A stretch of 64,000 nucleotides of DNA from an uncultured Alphaproteobacteria bacterium (GTDB taxonomy: Bacteria > Pseudomonadota > Alphaproteobacteria > HIMB59 > GCA-002718135), in the NCBI GenBank assembly GCA_902612805.1, contig CACMEY010000003.1:124001-188000 (forward strand), written 5' to 3'. Every line of letters starts with the position of its first letter. Position 1 is the stretch's first letter. A model generated the notes under the pieces. It was not told the DNA's origin. It did no database searches and saw nothing but the letters and a program-made list of their open reading frames with translations. Below are positions 8,825 through 17,453 of the stretch, piece by piece. The position numbers were made by a program, and so were the translations under genes.

Positions 8825-10037
8825 CGGGGTTCATTTCCATACCGGCAGGACTAATATTTCGTGGTAAAGGATTATATTGAGATTCAAGATCTCGAGGTTT
8901 TGTTCTTTGAGTCATTCTATACAAACCAAAAAGTCCTAGTAGTCCGTGTATTAAAAATAAATAGATATAAAAACCTACCGCTCCCAAAATTTCCATGAAA
9001 GTAGAAACAAACAAAGGTCCGATAATTGATCCAATACCAATAAGTATACCAAAAGTTGCACTTGCTGATACTATCTCATTAGGTTGTAAGAAGTCATTTG
9101 TATGAGCAACTGTAAGTGAATACATTGGTAAACATGCAACCGAAAAAAGACCAGTAAAAATTAAGAATAATGTTAGTGGCATAAAGTTTGCAAAAACAAA
9201 AAATAAACTCAAACCTGAAGCCATAAAAGAAACACCAATAAGAATAACACGTCTATCAATTCTATCCGACAAATATCCAATAGGCCATTGAGATAGGGCA
9301 CCAGCTGATGTTATAATCATCATATACAGAGAAATTTCAAATAAGCTTAAATTAATAGATGAAGCATAAATTGCACCGTACCCAAAAACTGCACTATGCG
9401 ATAAACCAGTTGCTAAGGCACCAACAAAACCTAAAGGTGAAACAGTATAAAATTCTCTTAAAGAAAAAAATTTAGGACTTTCTGTATTAGGTTGTTCTGT
9501 TGAAGATAAAAGAATAGGAAGAAGTGCGAATGATAATAAGATTGATACTAAAATAAATAAATCAACTTTAGCAGGATCACCTAAATTTAATAAAAATTGC
9601 CCTGCTCCAACAAACACAAAAGTAATAATCATGTAAACGGAAAGTAATTGACCGCGAGTTTGATTAGTTGATTTTTCATTTAACCAGCTCTCCATAATCA
9701 CATAAATTCCAGCAAGACTTAAACCAGTTAATATTCGTATAAACATCCATGAATAAGGATGCACAAATACTGAGTGTAATAATATAGCGATAGACGCAAG
9801 CGATGCTAAAGCTGCAAAAACTCTTATGTGACCAACACGTTGTAAAAAACTTGGAATTGTTAACGCACCAGTTAAGTATCCAACGTAATAACCAGCTATA
9901 ATAAGTCCTGATGCAAAAAAACTAAAACCTTCTAAAACAGAACGAACACCGATTAGTGTTCCTTGCAAACCGTGACCAAGACTAATTAAAGCAAAGCCAA
10001 AAAAAAGGGCCCAAGTGTTTCGTAGTACCTTAAACAT
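8799..10037 (-). CDS. MFS transporter, YcaD-like
   Basis: A 412-residue carrier with about twelve helices in two halves. The MFS loop motif between helices 2-3 of the second half is seen as GYLSDRIDRR, and the first half has the matching region around SFLQRVGHIRV. The sequence resembles the YcaD/CynX-like group of small-solute antiporters. A hydrophilic tail rich in Pro and Glu ends the protein. It is the last gene read before two small zinc-protein genes on the same strand (gap of 22 bp), but no functional link is evident; the substrate is unknown. Confidence 0.82.
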   Translation of the reverse strand: MFKVLRNTWALFFGFALISLGHGLQGTLIGVRSVLEGFSFFASGLIIAGYYVGYLTGALTIPSFLQRVGHIRVFAALASLASIAILLHSVFVHPYSWMFIRILTGLSLAGIYVIMESWLNEKSTNQTRGQLLSVYMIITFVFVGAGQFLLNLGDPAKVDLFILVSILLSFALLPILLSSTEQPNTESPKFFSLREFYTVSPLGFVGALATGLSHSAVFGYGAIYASSINLSLFEISLYMMIITSAGALSQWPIGYLSDRIDRRVILIGVSFMASGLSLFFVFANFMPLTLFLIFTGLFSVACLPMYSLTVAHTNDFLQPNEIVSASATFGILIGIGSIIGPLFVSTFMEILGAVGFYIYLFLIHGLLGLFGLYRMTQRTKPRDLESQYNPLPRNISPAGMEMNPVTEPTEDE

Positions 10038-10059
10038 CTTCTAAATTTTTATTGAAATT

Positions 10060-10413
10060 TTAGTATTCTTCTTCGCCGTCTTCTTTAGGTTTAATACCTT
10101 CGGCTATTGGATCAATTTCTGTTTCATCTTCTAATAAAACAGTATCATCCTCAAGATTGTCTTCGTTGTTATCCAAATCCAAATTATCGATATCAAGATC
10201 ATCATCTTTTTCTTTTGGTTTTGGAGGAATAGGATTAGTTAAAGGAGCAGCATTAGTACTTCCAGGTTTTCTTCCACGTCTTGGTCTAGTCATGGTAGTA
10301 ACTTCAATTTCTTTACCACACTCAGGACATTCCAGTTCGGTTCTTCCTAAGTCGTAGTATTGCTTACTACACATTGGACATATTCTTTTTAAACCCCAAG
10401 ATTCTTTGTACAT
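10060..10413 (-). CDS. TIGR02300-family zinc-ribbon protein with acidic tail
   Basis: A 117-residue protein common in Alphaproteobacteria and of unknown function. A zinc ribbon is formed by Cys12, Cys15, Cys29 and Cys32 in the pattern CPMC ... CPEC, with the family YDLGR segment between them. It is followed by a basic RPRRGRK patch and a long Asp/Glu-rich tail. Such layout suggests nucleic-acid or protein binding, but no role is established. Its start lies 2 bp after the stop of the zf-CHCC gene, so the two are probably co-translated. Confidence 0.85.
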   Translation of the reverse strand: MYKESWGLKRICPMCSKQYYDLGRTELECPECGKEIEVTTMTRPRRGRKPGSTNAAPLTNPIPPKPKEKDDDLDIDNLDLDNNEDNLEDDTVLLEDETEIDPIAEGIKPKEDGEEEY

Positions 10414-10415
10414 TT

Positions 10416-10586
10416 CTACTTTTCTTTTTTTATAAATATTTTACCGCAATAACCACAAACAATTTTGTTCTCATTATTGAAAGTATAATAAACTGCGGGA
10501 TGTCCTAAACCATCTTCACCACCATCGCAAGAGATAGTTTCGGTTTTTGGATCTACTTCCACAATATCTTCAGTCATAAAAGCCAT
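10416..10586 (-). CDS. Small zf-CHCC zinc-finger protein (NDUFS6-like)
   Basis: A 56-residue protein reading MAFMTEDIVEVD at the start and ending IFIKKEK. It carries the zf-CHCC signature: Cys20-Asp-Gly-Gly, His29 in GLGHP, then Cys44 and Cys47 in VCGYCG. The same fold occurs in the mitochondrial complex I accessory subunit NDUFS6 and is widespread in Alphaproteobacteria, where it is thought to be linked to complex I. An alternative start is the Met at residue 4. It overlaps nothing and precedes the TIGR02300 gene by 2 bp. Confidence 0.85.
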   Translation of the reverse strand: MAFMTEDIVEVDPKTETISCDGGEDGLGHPAVYYTFNNENKIVCGYCGKIFIKKEK

Positions 10587-10621
10587 ATAAAATTTTCATG
10601 CAAAAAGTCTATATTTTTTCC

Positions 10622-11470
10622 TTATAGAATTTGAAAATAAACAACCGAAATACCACTCACTATTAAAATAGAAGGTATTATTCGAGATTTTGCATTCTTC
10701 TCAAATAAGAAAAGCATTCCAATAATTGCAGCAAACACAATGCTTATTTCTCTAATACTAGAGACATAAGCTATTTCTATAAATTGCATACTCCAAACAA
10801 CAATTGCGTAACTACTTGTTGCAAAGACACCAGCAGCAATCCCAGATCTAAAAGTGTATGTTTCTCTTTTTCGTAAACCATCTTTAGAGATTAAACCAAT
10901 AATTAATAGAGGTATTCCATTAAGTGTGAAGAGCCAGTAAATATAGGAAAAACCATTTTCAGAAAGTCTAACCCCGACCCCGTCAACTAAAGTGTAAGCA
11001 GTAATTAGAATAGCCGTTGATATTGCGAGAGCAAAACCCCTGAAGTTAAAAGATAAATTTTTAGAATAAGAAATTAAAAATAAACCAATACAAACAATTA
11101 ATATTCCAACAAAACCAGCAACACTAATATCAGAACTTAAAAATAAAATACTAATGATCGCTACAAACAAACATGAACTTCCTCTAGAAATTGGATATAT
11201 GTAAGAGAGATCACCGTACCTATATGAGTAGATAACATTTAGTCTGTAGAAGACATGAATGATTACGGTTGCTATTAAAAAATACCAAACCTCTAAAGTT
11301 GGAAATGGAACAGTAAATGTTAAAGGTAAAAAAATAGTAACTTCCAAGACAGACGTTATACCCATTAACGATAAAGGGTTCTTGCTTGATTTTATTATAG
11401 CACTCCAAACTGCATGACATAGAGCAGAAACAAGAATTAAGATAAAAATAAAATTTACTGACAATGTCAT
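10622..11470 (-). CDS. EamA/DMT-family transporter downstream of ugp-like operon
   Basis: A 282-residue membrane protein with about ten helices and the double EamA repeat; the segment IYPISRGSSCLFVA is the typical second-helix pattern of this family. It begins 14 bp after the last ABC permease gene of the ugp-like operon, so it is probably the fourth gene of that unit and shares its Pho-type promoter. That context suggests transport or export of an organophosphorus compound or a breakdown product, but this is inference; the fold is shared by carriers of amino acids, sugars and phosphonate-related metabolites. Confidence 0.75.
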   Translation of the reverse strand: MTLSVNFIFILILVSALCHAVWSAIIKSSKNPLSLMGITSVLEVTIFLPLTFTVPFPTLEVWYFLIATVIIHVFYRLNVIYSYRYGDLSYIYPISRGSSCLFVAIISILFLSSDISVAGFVGILIVCIGLFLISYSKNLSFNFRGFALAISTAILITAYTLVDGVGVRLSENGFSYIYWLFTLNGIPLLIIGLISKDGLRKRETYTFRSGIAAGVFATSSYAIVVWSMQFIEIAYVSSIREISIVFAAIIGMLFLFEKNAKSRIIPSILIVSGISVVYFQIL

Positions 11471-11484
11471 CAGTAGATAAGAAT

Positions 11485-12378
11485 TTACTTCATGCCTGTC
11501 AAAGTAATTCCTTCAATAAATCGTTTTTGTGCGATTATAAAAGCAACAATAAGAGGAACAGTTACAGTAACTATTGAAGCCATCATAGGACCAAATTCGT
11601 CACTATCAATCCCACCTCTGAATTCTCTTATACCAAGTGGTGGAGTAAAGAGATCTCTATTTCCTGTTATTACCATACGAGGCCAGAAATAATCATTCCA
11701 GTGCGCAACAACTGAGAATATTGCAAAAGCAAGTAACGCTGGTATTGCAGTTGGAAGCATTACTTTCCATACAATTGCGTACTCTCCCATGCCATCCATT
11801 CTGGCGGCATCAATTAATTCATCTGGAACAGTCATAAAGAATTGCCGCATTAAAAAGATTCCAAACACCGATATGGTCCAGGGCAGTATTAAGGCGGAAT
11901 AGGTGTCAACTAATCCTGCCTGGGCCAACATAACATATAATGGAAGTGCAATTCCGTGAACAGGAATGAGCAAGCAAAATAAAACCATCGAGAAAACAAA
12001 TTCTCGTCCGTAAAACCGTAACTTGGCGAGTGCATATGCGCACGGTAAGGCGACTAAAACCTGAATAATGAAGATTGATAAAGTAACAATAACACCATTC
12101 ATTAAATATCTAGGAATAGGGGCTTTTTCAAATGCAAACCAATAGTTGTATTGATATGGCTTCATTGTACATGTTTCTTCTGAATAACCAGTTTTAACAC
12201 ATACGGGAAACGTTTGAGTTTCTTGCGCACCAATAAGACCACCAGAAATTGATTGGATTTCTTGCTGAGATTTTAATGACATAGAAACCATCATATAGAA
12301 AGGAAGCATCACTACGATAGCACCAATAATTAAGATTGCATGTTTCCAACCTTCTCCAATATATTGTTTAGCTTCCAT
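11485..12378 (-). CDS. CUT1-type ABC permease, UgpE-like
   Basis: A 297-residue inner-membrane permease subunit with about six helices. The EAA loop that docks the ATPase is DELIDAARMDGMGEYAIVWKV. The family imports sugars or glycerol-3-phosphate. A loop of about 40 residues after the first helix carries two cysteines and a Tyr/Trp-rich stretch (around residues 45-85), longer than in E. coli UgpE. It overlaps the upstream permease gene by a single base, so the operon is tightly coupled. Substrate is not determinable from this gene alone; context suggests an organophosphorus compound. Confidence 0.85.
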   Translation of the reverse strand: MEAKQYIGEGWKHAILIIGAIVVMLPFYMMVSMSLKSQQEIQSISGGLIGAQETQTFPVCVKTGYSEETCTMKPYQYNYWFAFEKAPIPRYLMNGVIVTLSIFIIQVLVALPCAYALAKLRFYGREFVFSMVLFCLLIPVHGIALPLYVMLAQAGLVDTYSALILPWTISVFGIFLMRQFFMTVPDELIDAARMDGMGEYAIVWKVMLPTAIPALLAFAIFSVVAHWNDYFWPRMVITGNRDLFTPPLGIREFRGGIDSDEFGPMMASIVTVTVPLIVAFIIAQKRFIEGITLTGMK

Positions 12379-13334
12379 TAATAATGAACCCTCTTCTCAA
12401 TGACATATCTTTGGAAAAACGTTAACACAAGAATAAATCCAATAAAGACAACAGTGATTGCTGCACCGATACTTGTTAAGTTTTGTTGAATAGCTTTTTC
12501 AAAGATTGCATACATCATGACATAGGTTGTTTTTGATGGACCACCTTTAGTAAGTATTTCGATAGTATCAAATACCTGAAATGTTCTAATGGTAGTAATA
12601 GTCACAACAAACAACGTTGTTGGACCAAGCATTGGCCATGTAACAAGTTTAAATTGCTCCCATGTAGATTTAGCCCCATCCATTTCTGCAGCTTGGTATA
12701 ACTCTCTTGGTATACTTGTTAAGCCAGCTAAATATAAAACCATATTAAAACCAAAAGCCTGCCAAATTCCTATGAAACATACTGTCCAAATCGCAGTATT
12801 TTTTTGTTTTAACCAATATGGAAAATCCATATTGTTTGCACATGCTACAGCATACCAGCTTTCTTGTGAGTCTACCCATGGCAACCAATGAAAACCAAGA
12901 ATGAATTCCCTAACTCCTCCACACCCATTCGCTAAAAAACTATTTACAATTCCTAATGTTGGATGAAGAGTAAACTCCCATGCAATTGCCATTGCAAGAA
13001 GAGTTGCCATAACTGGAAGAAAAAAAATTGTTTTATATATATCAGCACCAAACCTTAGTGAGTTTAAGAGCATAGCAGCACATAATCCAAGTACAACAGA
13101 AATTGGAACGACAACAATAACATACGTCGCTGTGGCCCAAATCATTTTGACATATGTTTTTCGATTGAACATCTTGTCATAATTTTCTAGTCCAACCCAC
13201 TCGAATGTTTTGTTTCCTAAATTATAGTCAGTAAAAGAAATTCCTCCTGCAAGAAAAAGAGGAAAAATTAAAATAATTATCATCAGTACGATTGCTGGTG
13301 CAATAAACCATATGTGGGCTTTTGAATTATGCAT
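12378..13334 (-). CDS. CUT1-type ABC permease, UgpA-like
   Basis: A 318-residue inner-membrane permease with about six helices and the EAA motif YQAAEMDGAKSTWEQFKLV. Between the third and fourth helices it has an insertion of about 45 residues with two cysteines and several Trp (NGCGG ... VACANN), which should face the periplasm. It pairs with the UgpE-like subunit downstream (1-bp overlap) and overlaps the ATPase gene upstream by 8 bp. It is part of a Pho-box-headed operon divergent from phnA. Confidence 0.86.
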   Translation of the reverse strand: MHNSKAHIWFIAPAIVLMIIILIFPLFLAGGISFTDYNLGNKTFEWVGLENYDKMFNRKTYVKMIWATATYVIVVVPISVVLGLCAAMLLNSLRFGADIYKTIFFLPVMATLLAMAIAWEFTLHPTLGIVNSFLANGCGGVREFILGFHWLPWVDSQESWYAVACANNMDFPYWLKQKNTAIWTVCFIGIWQAFGFNMVLYLAGLTSIPRELYQAAEMDGAKSTWEQFKLVTWPMLGPTTLFVVTITTIRTFQVFDTIEILTKGGPSKTTYVMMYAIFEKAIQQNLTSIGAAITVVFIGFILVLTFFQRYVIEKRVHY

Positions 13335-14460
13335 TAGTAAATTGAACCCTCATTCCTGCTTGATTAAATAGTAATGCTTTATCTGAAACTCTTTTTATAT
13401 TTACACTAGAACCATTTGAAATTTGGTGTGTAAATTGTGGTAAGCCTCTTACAATTATTTTATTTGAACCGTCTTCAATATTTACATGAAAGAAAATATC
13501 TGAACCTAAATTTTCTCTATATGCAACTGTTCCACTAAATGTATTTTCATTACTTTCATTTGTAATTTCTAAATGTTCTGGTCGAATACCAATATGTAAA
13601 TCTGTATTACTTTCAGAACTTTTTCTTTTTAGATTAACGTTGAGAAAACTTATCGTCCCACTAGAGTCCGCAGTTCCTTTAAATATATTTATTTTTGGAC
13701 TTCCAACAAATTGAGCTACACTTAATGAGGAAGGATTGTCATATACTTCTTGAGGTGTATCTAGTTGTAATAAATTTCCATCAATCATCACAGCCATTCT
13801 AGAAGACATAGTTAACGCTTCTGCTTGATCATGTGTTACGTACACAAAAGTAGTTTTAAGTGAATTATGAAGTTCAGATAATTCAGATCGCATGTGAACT
13901 CTCAGAGCCGCATCTAAATTTGAAAGAGGTTCATCCATTAAAAATGCAACAGGCTCTCTAACCATGGCACGACCAAGAGCAACTCTTTGTCTTTGACCAC
14001 CTGACAATTGTCCTGGTTTTCTATCTAATAGTTCTGAAATTTTTAGAGTTTCAGAAGTTTTATTTACTAATTGATTAATAGATTCTGTTTTCTCTTTTTT
14101 GCTTGGAGAAAAATTACCAATCAAGGGTAGTCTTTCAAATGCATTATAATCTCTAAGTCTTAATGGAGTTTCTAAATTTCTTCTTACTGTGAGATGAGGA
14201 TAAAGAGCATATGATTGGAATACCATTGCCAAATCTCTTTCACTGGCTCTAACTCTATTTACATTTTTATTATCTATTAATACATCACCTGAAGTCTGCT
14301 GTTCCAATCCTGCAATTATTCTAAGTAATGTAGATTTACCACAACCAGATGGACCAACTAATGTTAAGAATTCTCCATCGTTTATATCAACATTCAAATT
14401 ATTAAGTACTTGTGTAGACCCAAATGACTTTGAAATATTTTTAAGTGATATTGTCCCCAC
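13327..14460 (-). CDS. ABC transporter ATP-binding protein, UgpC/MalK-like
   Basis: A 377-residue ATPase. Walker A GPSGCGKS is at 36-43, the Q-loop at Gln82, signature LSGGQRQR at 152-159, Walker B MDEP at 175-178, with a C-terminal MalK-type TOBE/OB region containing HIGIRPEHLEI. It has an extra stretch of about 25 residues (about 100-130) between the Q-loop and the signature. It is the first gene of the ugp-like operon. Because a second set of binding protein plus two permeases at 23-26 kb has no ATPase of its own, this protein may serve both, as MsmK-type ATPases do elsewhere. Confidence 0.9.
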   Translation of the reverse strand: MGTISLKNISKSFGSTQVLNNLNVDINDGEFLTLVGPSGCGKSTLLRIIAGLEQQTSGDVLIDNKNVNRVRASERDLAMVFQSYALYPHLTVRRNLETPLRLRDYNAFERLPLIGNFSPSKKEKTESINQLVNKTSETLKISELLDRKPGQLSGGQRQRVALGRAMVREPVAFLMDEPLSNLDAALRVHMRSELSELHNSLKTTFVYVTHDQAEALTMSSRMAVMIDGNLLQLDTPQEVYDNPSSLSVAQFVGSPKINIFKGTADSSGTISFLNVNLKRKSSESNTDLHIGIRPEHLEITNESNENTFSGTVAYRENLGSDIFFHVNIEDGSNKIIVRGLPQFTHQISNGSSVNIKRVSDKALLFNQAGMRVQFTNA

Positions 14461-14529
14461 TCATTCCCCCTGTATCTTAACTTTAATCTACAAAATTTTA
14501 TTAAATTTGAGAATATTTTAAATCTATTT

Positions 14530-14558
14530 ATTTCAGTTTTATTTCAATTTTATTAACA
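14530..14558 (-). promoter_or_regulatory. Predicted Pho box (three 7-mers) before ugp-like operon
   Basis: Read on the minus strand, three 7-mers follow one another with 4-bp A-rich spacers: TGTTAAT, TTGAAAT and CTGAAAT. The 11-bp period and the C/TTG--AT core match the architecture of PhoB-binding sites. The site lies about 70-100 bp upstream of the ATPase start. AT-rich DNA produces chance matches, so this rests on the three-fold repetition and on the phosphorus context. Confidence 0.55.
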
Positions 14559-14578
14559 AATATTCAAATTATGATTGA

Positions 14579-14596
14579 GTTTAACTAGCAGATAAC
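14579..14596 (+). promoter_or_regulatory. Possible Pho box before phnA
   Basis: Two 7-mers, GTTTAAC and AGATAAC, are separated by TAGC, giving the 11-bp spacing of PhoB sites. They end about 40 bp before the GTG start of phnA. Only two imperfect units are seen, so support is weaker than at phoB or at the first binding-protein gene; the neighbouring minus-strand array at 14530-14558 could serve both directions. Confidence 0.4.
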
Positions 14597-14636
14597 TATA
14601 AATTCATATTTTTAATAATATATATTAGTTGAATTC

Positions 14637-15878
14637 GTGTCCGATAATTTAGAAATTAATAAAAGAGAATATCCAAGCTCTTTCTCAAAAACTGCTATTG
14701 TTATATGCCTTGATGGTAGTCAAAAAGAGTATCTCGAAGAAGCATCAAAATCTAATCTTACACCAAATCTTGATAAATTAATTGCAAGTGGTGAAAACCT
14801 ACTTGTTCACAGCGCTATTCCAAGTTTTACAAATCCAAATAACATTTCGATTGTAACAGGCCAACCAAGTTCTGTACACGGTATATGCGGAAACTTCTTT
14901 TATACACCTGAGACGGGTGAAGAAGTAATGATGAATGACCCAAAATATATGCGAGCACCAACTATTTTTGAAAAATTTTACAATTCTGGTTCTAAAATTG
15001 CTCTTGTTACTGCAAAAGACAAGTTGAGAACTCTTTTAGGAAACGGATTAAGTTTTGATGATGAGAGAGCTATTTGTTTTTCTGCTGAAAAATCTGATCA
15101 AGCAACAAAAGATCTCAATGGTATAGATAATGTAAACGATTGGTTGGGGATGCCAGTGCCAGAAGTATATTCTGAAGGACTTTCTGAATTTGTAATGGCT
15201 GCAGGTGTAAAACTTCTTGAGGAGTTTAAACCAAATATTATGTATTTATCGACTACGGATTATATTCAACACAAATATGCGCCGGGAAATGAAACAGCAA
15301 ATAAATTTTATGCAATGTTTGATAAATATATTGGACTTTTAAATAAGGAGAATGTTTCTATAATCATCACAGCAGATCACGGAATGAAACCAAAATCAAA
15401 AGAAGATGGTTCACCTAATGCAATATTTTTACAAGATTATTTAGATAAAAAATTTGAACCAAACATGGCTAAAGTCATCCTACCAATTACAGATCCATAT
15501 GTCGTTCATCATGGTTCACTTGGTTCTTTTGCAACAATTTATTTAGAAGACAAGAGCAGGGTAGATTCAGTTGTAAATGCTATTAAAGAAATAAAAGATA
15601 TAGAAGTTGTTTTAACAAAAGATGAAGGATGCTCTACTTATAATTTACCTCCTGATAGAATGGGGGATATTATATGTATGTCTTCAGAATTTATGACTAT
15701 TGGTTCATCGGAAGATAAACACAATCTTTCTGGATTAAATGAACCTTTACGTTCTCATGGAGGACTCCATGAAAGAGAAGTGCCATTCATATCAAATTTA
15801 AAATTACAAAACTTAGATACTAGCAAACAATTATATAACTATGATGCATTTTATTATGCAATAAATGGAGCTCTATGA
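14637..15878 (+). CDS. phnA: Phosphonoacetate hydrolase
   Basis: A 413-residue alkaline-phosphatase-superfamily enzyme that splits phosphonoacetate into acetate and phosphate with two zinc ions. Every expected active-site residue is present: Asp26, nucleophile Thr65, Asp208, His212, Asp247, His248 and His374, plus the phosphonate-contacting Lys127 and Lys129. The spacing is the same as I recall for the Sinorhizobium meliloti enzyme, offset by three. The start is GTG (GTG TCC GAT); no strong Shine-Dalgarno is seen. The stop overlaps phnY by 4 bp (ATGA), so hydrolase and aldehyde dehydrogenase are coupled. This is not the unrelated E. coli PhnA protein. Confidence 0.93.
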   Translation: MSDNLEINKREYPSSFSKTAIVICLDGSQKEYLEEASKSNLTPNLDKLIASGENLLVHSAIPSFTNPNNISIVTGQPSSVHGICGNFFYTPETGEEVMMNDPKYMRAPTIFEKFYNSGSKIALVTAKDKLRTLLGNGLSFDDERAICFSAEKSDQATKDLNGIDNVNDWLGMPVPEVYSEGLSEFVMAAGVKLLEEFKPNIMYLSTTDYIQHKYAPGNETANKFYAMFDKYIGLLNKENVSIIITADHGMKPKSKEDGSPNAIFLQDYLDKKFEPNMAKVILPITDPYVVHHGSLGSFATIYLEDKSRVDSVVNAIKEIKDIEVVLTKDEGCSTYNLPPDRMGDIICMSSEFMTIGSSEDKHNLSGLNEPLRSHGGLHEREVPFISNLKLQNLDTSKQLYNYDAFYYAINGAL

Positions 15879-17317
15879 TGCACAAAAAAATGATTAATGA
15901 AGCAATGCGTATTGCTGGAGAAAAAGTTACTTCAGATAAAACAATAAATGTTGAGTATCCTTTTACAGGTGAAGTAATCGGAGCGGTTCCAGCCGGTACC
16001 GCAGAGCATGCAAGAAAGGCTTTGGATATAGCTGCAAATTATCAGCCTAAACTTACAAGATATGAGAGACAAAAAATTCTTCAAACTGCTGCAGAAGTAC
16101 TTGTTAAAAGAAAAGAAGAAATTTCTGATATTATTACTTTAGAACTTGGTATCTCAAAACAAGATTCTCTATACGAAGTAGGAAGAGCTTTTGATGTCTT
16201 TTCTTTAACAGCTCAACTTTGTATTCTTGATGATGGAGAAATATTTTCTTGTGATTTAACTCCACATGGAAAAGCGAGAAAAATATTTACCATAAGAGAA
16301 CCTTTAACGGCAATCTCAGCAATCACTCCATTTAATCATCCTTTGAATATGGTAGCGCATAAAATTGCACCTTCAATTGCAACTAATAATTGTACAGTAT
16401 GTAAGCAGACAGAATTAACACCTTTAACAGCAATGGTACTCGCTGATGTTTTATATGAAGCAGGTCTGCCACCAGAAATGTTTTCAGTTGTAACTGGATG
16501 GCCTCAAGATATCGGATCAGAAATGATCAAGAATCCAAATATTGATCTCATTACTTTTACAGGGAGTGTAGGTGTAGGAAAATTAATTGCTGAACAAGCT
16601 GGATACAAAAGAACAGTTCTAGAGCTTGGTGGTAATGATCCATTAATTGTTTTAAATGACTTAGATGGTGATGATCTTAAAAAAGCTGTTGAACTAGCTG
16701 TTACTGGAGCAACGAAAAACTCTGGTCAACGTTGTACAGCTGTTAAAAGAATACTGGTTCAAGAATCTATTGCAGATCAATTTGTTGAAATGGCTCTTGA
16801 GCGTGCCAAGAAAATTAAATTTGGTGATCCTATGAATATGGAAACAGACTTGGGTACTGTTGTTAATGCTCAGGCTGCAGAACTTTTTGATAAAAGAGTT
16901 TCTATGGCTGAAGAAGATGGTGCAAAAATTTTATATCACCCTGGAAGAAAGGGTGCTTTGTTACCTCCAATAGTTGTAGATCATGTTGATCCTAAAAGTG
17001 AATTAGTTTTAGAAGAAACTTTTGGTCCAGTTATCCCAATCATTCGTGTGCCTAATGACGATGAAGCTGTGATGAAAATATCTAATTCAACTGCATTCGG
17101 ATTATCATCTGGTGTATGCACAAATAACTTCATGAGAGCAAAAAAATATATTCAAGGCTTAAATGTTGGCACTGTAAATATTTGGGAAGTTCCAGGCTAT
17201 AGAATTGAAATGTCTCCTTTTGGAGGAATTAAAGATTCAGGTCTTGGTTATAAAGAAGGTGTAATTGAAGCAATGAAAAGCTTTACTAATGTAAAAACCT
17301 TCTCACTACCCTGGTAA
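15875..17317 (+). CDS. phnY: Phosphonoacetaldehyde dehydrogenase (aldehyde dehydrogenase family)
   Basis: A 480-residue NAD(P)-dependent aldehyde dehydrogenase. Catalytic Cys287 sits in [11 protein letters not shown], Glu250 in LELGGND, Asn154 in PFNHP, and the cofactor loop FTGSVGVGK at 228-236. The 4-bp overlap with phnA and the sequence type identify it as the enzyme oxidising phosphonoacetaldehyde to phosphonoacetate. Note the name clash: phnY is also used for an unrelated dioxygenase that partners PhnZ. A general aldehyde substrate is the alternative if context is ignored. Confidence 0.9.
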   Translation: MMHKKMINEAMRIAGEKVTSDKTINVEYPFTGEVIGAVPAGTAEHARKALDIAANYQPKLTRYERQKILQTAAEVLVKRKEEISDIITLELGISKQDSLYEVGRAFDVFSLTAQLCILDDGEIFSCDLTPHGKARKIFTIREPLTAISAITPFNHPLNMVAHKIAPSIATNNCTVCKQTELTPLTAMVLADVLYEAGLPPEMFSVVTGWPQDIGSEMIKNPNIDLITFTGSVGVGKLIAEQAGYKRTVLELGGNDPLIVLNDLDGDDLKKAVELAVTGATKNSGQRCTAVKRILVQESIADQFVEMALERAKKIKFGDPMNMETDLGTVVNAQAAELFDKRVSMAEEDGAKILYHPGRKGALLPPIVVDHVDPKSELVLEETFGPVIPIIRVPNDDEAVMKISNSTAFGLSSGVCTNNFMRAKKYIQGLNVGTVNIWEVPGYRIEMSPFGGIKDSGLGYKEGVIEAMKSFTNVKTFSLPW

Positions 17318-17372
17318 AAATCATTTTTTCTCTAATTTTTCTTTATTGCTGTGGAAAAATAAGCTTATTTTT

Positions 17373-17401
17373 TAGTAATATTTTCGTAATAAAATTGTAA
17401 C
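17373..17401 (+). promoter_or_regulatory. Predicted Pho box (three 7-mers) before solute-binding protein gene
   Basis: Three 7-mers TAGTAAT, TCGTAAT and TTGTAAC are spaced by ATTT and AAAA, so the unit repeats every 11 bp. The last unit is identical to the central one upstream of phoB. It lies 50-80 bp before the ATG of the binding-protein gene, a good place for PhoB activation, and would allow strong separate expression of the binding protein inside the phn operon. Confidence 0.6.
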
Positions 17402-17442
17402 CCTTTGGGGCTACATGTTAGATTAAATCATTATATTCAATC

Positions 17443-17449
17443 GGGAGGA
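17443..17449 (+). promoter_or_regulatory. Strong Shine-Dalgarno of binding-protein gene
   Basis: GGGAGGA lies 4 bp before the ATG at 17454. Most genes in this window have weak or no visible ribosome-binding site, so this near-perfect one fits a highly made periplasmic binding protein and fixes the start. Confidence 0.7.
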
Positions 17450-17453
17450 TTAA

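Noticed and set aside
17355..17372. Palindrome AAAAATAAGCTTATTTTT after phnY
   Set aside because: A perfect but pure A/T-rich palindrome with a weak stem; it may be a weak terminator or an operator, but no support decides between them.
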